In this document: positions 58,353-64,000 of the stretch, one piece after another
How the letters are laid out: every line of letters starts with the position of its first letter
How positions within the stretch are numbered: position 1 is the first letter of the stretch
Origin: Catenuloplanes atrovinosus
GTDB lineage: Bacteria; Actinomycetota; Actinomycetes; Mycobacteriales; Micromonosporaceae
Direction of reading: 5' to 3'
Length of the DNA: 64,000 nt
Assembly: GCF_031458235.1 (NCBI RefSeq)
Contig: NZ_JAVDYB010000001.1
Span: 62,001 to 126,000 of the forward strand
Position numbers and translations under genes: made by a program
Notes under the pieces: generated by a model
What the model saw: only the letters and a program-made list of their open reading frames with translations
Told to the model about the DNA's origin: nothing
The model's database searches: none

Positions 58353-58672
58353 GCGCAGAAGATCTCGAGAAGTACGAGACCGAGATGGAGCTGCAGCTCT
58401 ACCGGGAGTACCGCGACATCGTCCGCCAGTTCTCCTATGTGGTCGAGACGGAGCGGCGCTTCTACCTGGCGAACCACGTCGACCTGCACGTGCGCAACTC
58501 GGACGGCGAGGTCTACTTCGAGGTCGAGATGCAGGACGCGTGGGTCTGGGACATGTACCGCCCGGCCCGCTTCGTCAAGAACGTCCGGGTGATGACCTTC
58601 AAGGACGTGAACGTCGAGGAGCTGGAGAAGCCGGAGATCTCCTTGCCGACGGACACCGGCTTCCCCAGCTGA
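58349..58672 (+). CDS. DUF2469 protein
   Basis: 107 residues, MSAEDLEKYETEMELQLYRE, YLANHVDLHVRNSDGEVYFE, WVWDMYRPARFVKNVRV. Orthologue of Rv2901c, always next to rnhB in actinobacteria. Function unknown. Confidence 0.93.
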   Translation: MSAEDLEKYETEMELQLYREYRDIVRQFSYVVETERRFYLANHVDLHVRNSDGEVYFEVEMQDAWVWDMYRPARFVKNVRVMTFKDVNVEELEKPEISLPTDTGFPS

Positions 58673-59883
58673 CGTCCCCCTCCTTTCCGGCCCGGAGTCG
58701 CGGTGTGGTCGTGCCGCACTCCGGGCTTCTTCATGAGTACGAACCGGCGGTCATCCGCCGTCCCCCGGCCCCTCCCCCGCGTGGATGGGCCGTATGTCGT
58801 TTGTGACCGTCCGCGCGACGCTGCCCGGCCGCGGGTCATGGTCAAGGGCTGTGGGGCGACGGTCAGGGCCGGTTGGCGGTCAGGTGCCAGCGTCGCGCGG
58901 GCCTGTGGCCGGTGGCGCCGGTGACGTGCGATCGTCCGGGCCTGCGGCCTGGAGCGGGGTGACCTGCTTCTGGCGGGGCCTGCGGCCGGTGGTGCAGGCG
59001 GCTTGTGGCCGGTGGTCGGTGGCGCGGGTGCCTTGCGGTCGGTGGGGTCTGTGGTCGGTGGTGCTGGTGGTCTTGCGGTTGTCCGGCCTGCGGCTTGCGG
59101 TGGGGGTGACGTGGCGGCTGGCTGCGGCTTGTGGTGGGGGTGACGTGGCGGCTGGCTGCGGCTTGTGGCCGGTGGTCGGTGGCGCGGGTGCCTTGCGGTC
59201 GGTGGGGTCTGTGGTCGGTGGTGCTGTGGTCTTGCGGTTGTCCGGCCTGCGGCTTGCGGTAGGGGGTGACCTGCGGCTGGCAGGGCCTGCGGCGTGCGGC
59301 CGGTGGTGCAGGCGGCCTGCGGTCGGCGGCACGGGGCCTGCCGCCAGGGGCGCGCGAGACCTGGGGCCAGGGCGCGCGAGACCTGCTGCCAGGGCGCGCG
59401 GGACCTGCTGCCAGCGGCCGTCCAGGTCGGCGGGTGGTCAAAGGCCAGCGTCGTGTGCAGTCCGGGGTCGGCGCTGGTCTTCGGCTGGCCGGCCGCCGGC
59501 GCTCCGGCCTCCTTAAAGCAAGCAAGGACGGCGTTGGTGAGGCCCGGCCGCCGCCTGGCCGCACGACACCTCAATACGACACCGGTACCTCGGCGCCCAC
59601 GCCGCACCCCCAGACGGCACCTGCACCACGCCGCCTCGATCCGCCCTCCTTTCCGGAGCGGGTCCTAGGCGATGGGCAGACGCGGCGCGGGCGGCGGTCG
59701 GCGAGCCGGCCAGCGGTAAGCGCAGGCGGGGCCCGGCAACGGTAGGGCCGGTGGCGGTCAGGGTCCGGCTCCGGACGGCGGTCGGGGAGGCGGCCCGGTG
59801 ATCAGGGAGGACCGTGTCGGAGAGGCCGGTCATCCTGTCCTCCTCGTAGCCGAGCGCCGGGCGGCGGTTGGGCCGGGTAGTGA
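58673..59883. repeat. 1.2-kb repeat field, no supported gene
   Basis: Contains a 110-bp repeat starting GCTTGTGGCCGGTGGTCGG at 59001 and 59161 with only small changes; between them two exact 34-bp tandem units (59099-59132, 59133-59166); and three 23- to 24-bp CCAGGGCGCGCGAGACCTG-type units at about 59343-59413. The rest is GC-rich with no family match. In many actinobacteria yraN, comM and dprA lie in this interval. Confidence 0.78.
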
Positions 59884-60708
59884 TCAAGGACTGGCGGTGG
59901 GGAGCAGGCGGACGCGGCCGAGCGCCAGTAGGAGCAACGGGTCCAGGTAGTCGGCGCCGCGCCGCAGGCCCCAGTGGAGGCAGGCCGGGGCGGGGCAGCC
60001 GTCGTGACCGGTGGCGAGTGTGCCCAGGGGAGTGCCTGTGGTGACCGTTTGGCCGGCCGCGATGTCGACGTGAAGCGGCTGGTACGTGGTACGCAGGCCG
60101 CCGGCGTGTTCGATGCTGACCACGCCGTGTCCCGCCACCCGGCCGGCGAAGATCACGGTGCCGGCACCGGCGGAGCGGATGATCGTTGCCGGAGGTGCGC
60201 CGAGGTCCACCCCGCGATGGCCGGGGAGCCAGCGTTCCGGGGGAGGATCGAACCGGCGGAGGACCGGAGGCGGTGGCCCGTCGACCGGCCAGTCGTAGGT
60301 GAGGCGGCCGCCCGCGGACGGCGGCGGGGTCGGGTCCGTGGGCGCGGGGGACCGCGTTGCTGCCGGAGTTTTCGGGGGCGACGGCGTTTCGGTTGCAGCC
60401 GGTGTTCCCGTGGGCGTCAGGGTGCGGGTGGCCGCCGGTGTCGGCGTGGGGGTTGGGGCCGGTGTGCGGAAAGGCCTGGCGGTCGCCGGTGGTGTGCGGG
60501 ACGGGGCCGGGAAGCCGGATGGCGGCGGCGAGGGCGTCGCGTGTATCAGCGCGGTTGTGGTGGAGGAGCGACCCGGCACGGGGAGAGGCTGTGGCGGGTC
60601 ACCGGCGGGTAGGAGCGCCGTCATGCCGAAGGTGATCAGGACGAGCAGGGCGGAAGGCATGGGGGAGAGGATCGCGCGCTCGCCGTGCCCGAGAGCCCTC
60701 AACTTCAC
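59884..60708 (-). CDS. M23-family secreted metallopeptidase
   Basis: 274 residues from GTG 60708 (MKLRALGHGERAILSPMPSA, then hydrophobic LLVLITFGMTALLPAG), giving a good signal peptide; ATG 60660 is the alternative. A Pro/Thr-rich linker of about 100 residues leads to the peptidase: HRGVDLGAP (HxxxD metal site) and LHWGLRRG (second HxH reduced to HWG, as usual). GTVIFAGRVAGHGVV precedes it. Cleaves peptidoglycan cross-links in this family. Frame upstream of the start runs into dispersed-repeat copy E and is not part of the gene. Confidence 0.9.
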   Translation of the reverse strand: MKLRALGHGERAILSPMPSALLVLITFGMTALLPAGDPPQPLPVPGRSSTTTALIHATPSPPPSGFPAPSRTPPATARPFRTPAPTPTPTPAATRTLTPTGTPAATETPSPPKTPAATRSPAPTDPTPPPSAGGRLTYDWPVDGPPPPVLRRFDPPPERWLPGHRGVDLGAPPATIIRSAGAGTVIFAGRVAGHGVVSIEHAGGLRTTYQPLHVDIAAGQTVTTGTPLGTLATGHDGCPAPACLHWGLRRGADYLDPLLLLALGRVRLLPTASP

Positions 60709-60712
60709 GATC

Positions 60713-60740
60713 TGTGGATGAAATATTGGCCTGTGGATAA
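60713..60740 (-). promoter_or_regulatory. Two DnaA-box-like sites over the M23 gene promoter
   Basis: On the minus strand TTATCCACA (60740-60732), the exact consensus box, and TCATCCACA (60721-60713), one mismatch, in the same orientation 19 bp apart. AATATT between them may be the -10 of the M23 gene. Confidence 0.6.
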
Positions 60741-60871
60741 GCGCCCGCAGGCCGACGGCGGTAGTGGACGCTGACTGGTGCCAGCCGAGGCCGCTGACGA
60801 TCGCGATCCGGGGCGGTGCCGATGCGGCCTGCGGGTGGCGAAGCCCGGGGGTGGTCTTGACGATGCGGAAC

Positions 60872-60945
60872 CGGCAGGGAGGAGCGCCAGCGACGACCGG
60901 TGCCCGCGGGAGCATGCGGTGATCGCCGCGCCGGGAGCGGGAAAA
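60872..60945 (+). repeat. Dispersed intergenic repeat, copy E
   Basis: GGAGGAGCGCCAGCGACGAC, CGGTGCCCGCGGGAGCATGC, GG, variable spacer, CGCCGGGAGCGGGAAAA. The GGGAAAA end faces the 3' end of the minus-strand aminotransferase-fold gene, 19 bp away. Confidence 0.88.
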
Positions 60946-60963
60946 TCCGGTTCTTGATCTTGT

Positions 60964-62151
60964 TTAGCTACCGGCCGTGAGCAGGGCCGGAAGGCGTGCG
61001 GCGAGGCGGTCGTATTCGTCCGGTTGGTTGTAGACCTGGGCGGAGATGCGGAGCCAGCCGCGGGAGTTCCAGGCGTTGATGCCGACCGCGGCGCCGAGCT
61101 TGTCGGCGATACGGTGGCGGAGCGTGACGGCGTCGGCGTCGGTGGTGGCGATGCCGTGCGGGAGGGGCAGGACGCGCATCGCGATGCCGGAGCCGCCGGG
61201 GTCGGGCAGGTCGGCGGCGCGGAGACCGAGGGCGGTGCCGATCACGCGCTGGCCGTAGGCGGCGAGCGTGGCGTTGTGGGCGCGCACGCGGTCGTGGCCG
61301 AGGGTGCGCAGCACGAACAGGCCGGCCGGAGCGGCGAGCCACGCGGTGTAGTCGAGCGTGCCCTGGGATTCCACGTTGGAGGGAAAGCCCTCGTCGTGGT
61401 CCCAGGAGACGGCGAGCGGCTCGATGCGCTCCCGCCAGCGCGGTGCCACGACCAGCATGCCGACCGAGTGCGGTGCGAACGCCCACTTGTGCAGGTTGCC
61501 GACCCAGAAGTCGGCGCCGATCTCGTCGATCGCCAGCGGCAGCATTCCCGGCGCGTGCGCGCCGTCGACCAGCACGGCCACGTTCACACGGTGTGCGGCC
61601 TCCACGATCGGTACGAGCGGGAACAGCTTGACCGTGGAGGAGGCGATCTGGTCCACGATCAACAGGCGGGTACGGTCGGTGAACGCGGCCCGCAGCAGCG
61701 ACACCACCTCGCCGTCGGGGGCGGACAGCGGCACCGGCACCGTGCGGACCACCGCACCGGTCCGGCGGCACTCCCGGGCGGCGGCGATCGCGACGGAGCC
61801 GTAGCCGTGATCGGTCAGCAGGATCTCGTCGCCGGCCCGCAGCCCCAGCGATTGCAGCACGATCGCGATGCCGGCGGTCGTGTTCGGGATCAGCGCGGTG
61901 CCGTCCGGGTCCGCGCCGAACTGCGTCGCCAGGTGCCGGCGCGTGTGACCGACCCGGTCGCGCAGACCGCGGGTGTGGAATCGCATCGGATCGAGCTCGA
62001 CCTCGTCGCGCAGCCGCTGCTGGGCGCGCTGCACCGCGATCGGGGTCGCGCCGACCGTGCCGTGATTCAGGTAGGAGACGGCCGGGTCGAGCGAGAAGAG
62101 AAGCCGCGCGCCGGCTATCGCGTCCGGCGGCCGTACGTCACCAGCGCCCAC
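60964..62151 (-). CDS. Class-V aminotransferase-fold PLP enzyme (isopenicillin-N-epimerase-like)
   Basis: 395 residues. SYLNHGTVGATPIAVQ, PNTTAGIAIVLQSLGL, VLVDGAHAPGMLPL and the Schiff-base Lys in VGNLHKWAFAP (about residue 220). Similar to CefD/EgtE-type PLP lyases and epimerases; substrate undetermined. GTG 62151 has TACGAT 6 nt upstream (leaderless) and nothing conserved further up. Ends 19 bp from repeat copy E. Confidence 0.87.
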   Translation of the reverse strand: MGAGDVRPPDAIAGARLLFSLDPAVSYLNHGTVGATPIAVQRAQQRLRDEVELDPMRFHTRGLRDRVGHTRRHLATQFGADPDGTALIPNTTAGIAIVLQSLGLRAGDEILLTDHGYGSVAIAAARECRRTGAVVRTVPVPLSAPDGEVVSLLRAAFTDRTRLLIVDQIASSTVKLFPLVPIVEAAHRVNVAVLVDGAHAPGMLPLAIDEIGADFWVGNLHKWAFAPHSVGMLVVAPRWRERIEPLAVSWDHDEGFPSNVESQGTLDYTAWLAAPAGLFVLRTLGHDRVRAHNATLAAYGQRVIGTALGLRAADLPDPGGSGIAMRVLPLPHGIATTDADAVTLRHRIADKLGAAVGINAWNSRGWLRISAQVYNQPDEYDRLAARLPALLTAGS

Positions 62152-62163
62152 CCGTCGATCGTA
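62152..62163 (-). promoter_or_regulatory. Candidate leaderless -10 for the PLP enzyme gene
   Basis: On the minus strand TACGAT ends 6 nt before GTG 62151. Confidence 0.5.
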
Positions 62164-62191
62164 AAGGTCACACCGGTACGGATGCTGCTTT

Positions 62192-63178
62192 TCACGCCCG
62201 GGGATGTGCCTGCCGGTACGCCGCGCGCAGCCGCTCGACCGACACGTGCGTGTAGATCTGCGTGGTCGCCAGCGACGCATGCCCCAGCAACTCCTGCACC
62301 GACCGCAGGTCCGCGCCTCCTTCCAGCAGGTGGGTGGCGGCGGAGTGGCGCAGCCCGTGCGGTGTGGTGTGCGGCAGGTTCTCCGCCCGTGCGTAGGTGG
62401 CGACGATCCGCCGCGCGATCGTCGCCTGCAGCCGCCCTCCGCGTGCACCGAGCAGCAGGGCGTCGCCACTGTCCGGGGTGGTCAGGGCGGGGCGCCCTCG
62501 GCGCAGGTAGGTGTCCAGTGCTTGTTCGGCCGGGACGCCGTACGGGACGGAGCGCTCCCGGTTGCCCTTGCCGAGGACGCGCACCAGACGACGGGTGCGG
62601 TCCAGGTCGGCGAGGTCGAGCCCGCACAGCTCACTGACCCGGATGCCCGTGGCGTAGAGCAACTCCAGCACGAGGTGGTCGCGGAGCCGCACGGGGGTGG
62701 GCGGCTGGGTCGTGACTTCCTCGGTGGCGGGCGTCGATCCGGCCGGCGCCGTGACCAGGGCGGTTGCCTGATCGGCCCGCAGGGCGCCGGGCAGCGTGCG
62801 GTGCGGGCGTGGGCTGGCGAGTTGCGCTCCCACGTCGTGTTCCAGGTGGCCGGCGCGGTACCCCCAGGCCGTGAGGGCACGGGCCGAGGCCGCCCGGCGG
62901 GCGAGGGAGGTGCGGGCGGCCCCGTTCGTGCGCTGTGCCGCCAGCCAGCTGCGTAGCTCGGCGATGTCCAGGTCGCCCAGTCTGGTGCACCCGGAGTCGG
63001 CGGCGTGCCCGAGTAATGAGACCGCGTCGCCCACATAGGCCCGCACGGTGTGCGCCGACCTGTCCTCGACGGTCGCCAGGTGATGCGCGAACTCGTCGAC
63101 CACGGTGCGCATCTCGGACGGCAGGGCGTCGTAGAGGTGCTGTGTCGCGCGGGTACGCGCCGGCTCGCTGCTCCCCAT
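62192..63178 (-). CDS. xerC: Tyrosine recombinase, XerC type
   Basis: 328 residues. SAM-like N-terminal domain, then catalytic Arg in ATGIRVSELCGL, Lys in VLGKGNRERSVP, HGLRHSAATHLLEGG (HxxR), LGHASLATTQIYTHVSVERL (His and Tyr nucleophile). Resolves chromosome dimers in this family; same location as Rv2894c. An insertion TPATEEVTTQPPTP lies before the catalytic domain. ATG 63178. Confidence 0.94.
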   Translation of the reverse strand: MGSSEPARTRATQHLYDALPSEMRTVVDEFAHHLATVEDRSAHTVRAYVGDAVSLLGHAADSGCTRLGDLDIAELRSWLAAQRTNGAARTSLARRAASARALTAWGYRAGHLEHDVGAQLASPRPHRTLPGALRADQATALVTAPAGSTPATEEVTTQPPTPVRLRDHLVLELLYATGIRVSELCGLDLADLDRTRRLVRVLGKGNRERSVPYGVPAEQALDTYLRRGRPALTTPDSGDALLLGARGGRLQATIARRIVATYARAENLPHTTPHGLRHSAATHLLEGGADLRSVQELLGHASLATTQIYTHVSVERLRAAYRQAHPRA

Positions 63179-64000
63179 CCGTCGACAGTCCGCGTCCCGC
63201 CGGTCGGCGTCAACCCGCCGCGCGCGGATTCGGCGTGTTCCTTGATCACAGGGCCTGGCGCGTGGGGTGGGCGGCGTGGCGGGATGATCTCGTACCCGCC
63301 GTGATCGGGACGCCCGCCATCGCTGGGGCTATATCCCGTGGGTTGTCTCCAGGGCCACGCACGTCGGCGTGGTCGGGGTCCCGCTCGCTGACGGCCGCGG
63401 GCCGGGTTAGCGCGGGTCGGTGTGACGCGTACGTGAGCGAGTGCGGACTTGGGCCCGGATCTGCGGCAGCGGTGGAGGGAGGACGAAGATCCGCCCGAAT
63501 AAGGCGGGAGAAGGGACTCCGCGAGCCGGGAGTGGGGGCGCCGCCGATCGTTGATACCGGCGGACAGCAACTGCGGGCACTCGTCGTCGACCAGGTCGGT
63601 GGGCCTGCGCGGGCGAGCCCGGGGACGACCCCGCTTACAGAGGTGACGAACACCACCGTCACCACGAGGGCGAGGATGAGCCGGCCGAAGCCGGCACCCG
63701 GTGTTGTCGGCGACGTCTTGTCATGGGGGGCGTAACAGCCCCCGGTACGGTGGCGCAGTTCGCCGGCCTAGGCGCCGGGCCGCGCCGCCGTCGGTGCCGG
63801 TCAGGAGGCGGCCCTCGGCGGTGGCCGGATCGAGGCCGGCTACGCCGACGAGATGTCGTTTCGGCGAGCGTGGCGACTGGAGCGACCTCGCGCGTTCGGT
63901 GCGGGCCCGGCGTCGCCAGGCCAGTCGCCCCGCGGTATCGCAACCGTGCGGCGCAGCCGGCCGCGCCGGGCGTGGTGCGCACCGGCGACTCGATGGATCG
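63179..64000. other. Terminal region without a supported gene
   Basis: No family motif on either strand. A minus-strand frame at 63246-63665 has a signal-peptide-like hydrophobic run (RLILALVVTVVFVTSVSGVV) but no good start and no homology I recognise. A hairpin GGGGGC-GTAACA-GCCCCC lies at 63726-63743. The window ends here, so a partial gene cannot be excluded. Confidence 0.55.

Noticed and set aside
58785-59516. 243-residue Val/Gly/Leu-rich frame and its antisense counterparts
   Set aside because: Composition follows the CGGT/GGCC repeat units; no signal, motif or start context.
60709-60915. N-terminal extension of the M23 peptidase (starting MLPRAPVVAGAPP)
   Set aside because: The same residues appear from dispersed-repeat copy C; the extension is repeat DNA, and a signal peptide starts at 60708.
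63246-63665. Minus-strand frame with a hydrophobic run
   Set aside because: No plausible start or known domain; kept only as a note in the terminal region.

Overview
The window is GC-rich (roughly 70% or more), densely packed DNA from an actinomycete chromosome. GTG starts are common, many start codons overlap the preceding stop, and the gene order thiL, rpmB, fakA-like, recG, rsmD, coaD, sepIVA-like, yceD, rpmF, plsX, rnc, mutM, smc, ftsY, amt, glnK, glnD, ffh, rpsP, khpA, rimM, trmD, rplS, lepB, rnhB, DUF2469 and xerC is the conserved actinobacterial housekeeping block (in Mycobacterium tuberculosis about Rv2977c to Rv2894c). The accessory content and repeats fit a Micromonosporaceae-type genome (Actinoplanes or Catenuloplanes relatives); the family is an inference, the phylum is secure.

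Layout. 0.1-1.8 kb: an anti-sigma-type ATPase, a STAS antagonist and a quinone-reductase-like oxidoreductase, ending at a clear intrinsic terminator. 1.9-6.5 kb: a GntR/YtrA-type repressor with a perfect operator palindrome in front of it, followed by five ABC-transporter genes (ATPase, two permeases, ATPase, permease) and two terminator hairpins. 6.5-7.3 kb: non-coding, with a 27-bp perfect inverted repeat and degenerate repeats. 7.3-13.2 kb: DUF3515, a stand-alone Lrp ligand domain, thiL, a GNAT, a GH46 chitosanase, a PAS hybrid histidine kinase and rpmB. 13.4-24.1 kb: the co-directional core block from the fakA-like gene to mutM, carrying a 74-bp tandem repeat between plsX and rnc. 24.2-27.5 kb: a minus-strand island with a spherulin-4-like barrel protein, a PelF-like glycosyltransferase and a CAP-domain membrane protein. 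27.9-32.6 kb: a small coiled-coil protein, smc and a HAD phosphatase.

32.55-32.72 kb is a MITE-like element with 18-bp terminal inverted repeats and CTAG duplications. The CTAG copies supply the stop codons of both flanking convergent genes. 32.7-39 kb is a second mostly minus-strand island: DinB-like protein, small secreted CxxC peptide, UppP, a two-component system, a PhoD-like phosphatase, plus one plus-strand lipoprotein-like gene. 39.2-47.2 kb: ftsY, a phosphotransferase, the GlnR-type amt-glnK-glnD nitrogen operon and ffh. 47.5-51.7 kb: Uma2, an amidohydrolase, a 1.1-kb repeat-rich gap, and an archaeal/eukaryotic-type prolyl-tRNA synthetase. 51.8-58.7 kb: DUF402, then rpsP-khpA-rimM-trmD-rplS, two signal peptidases, a NUDIX gene, rnhB and DUF2469. 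58.7-59.9 kb is a non-coding tandem-repeat field. 59.9-63.2 kb holds a minus-strand M23 peptidase, a class-V aminotransferase-fold enzyme and a XerC-type recombinase. The last 0.8 kb shows no convincing gene.

Two genome-scale patterns stand out. First, a dispersed intergenic repeat of about 65-85 bp occurs five times (near 7.2, 9.2, 24.1, 50.2 and 60.9 kb). In four of the five its GGGAAA-side end faces the 3' end of a gene, and it tends to lie where accessory genes meet the core block. Second, many genes start 6-8 nt after a TANNNT hexamer, which is what leaderless transcription looks like.
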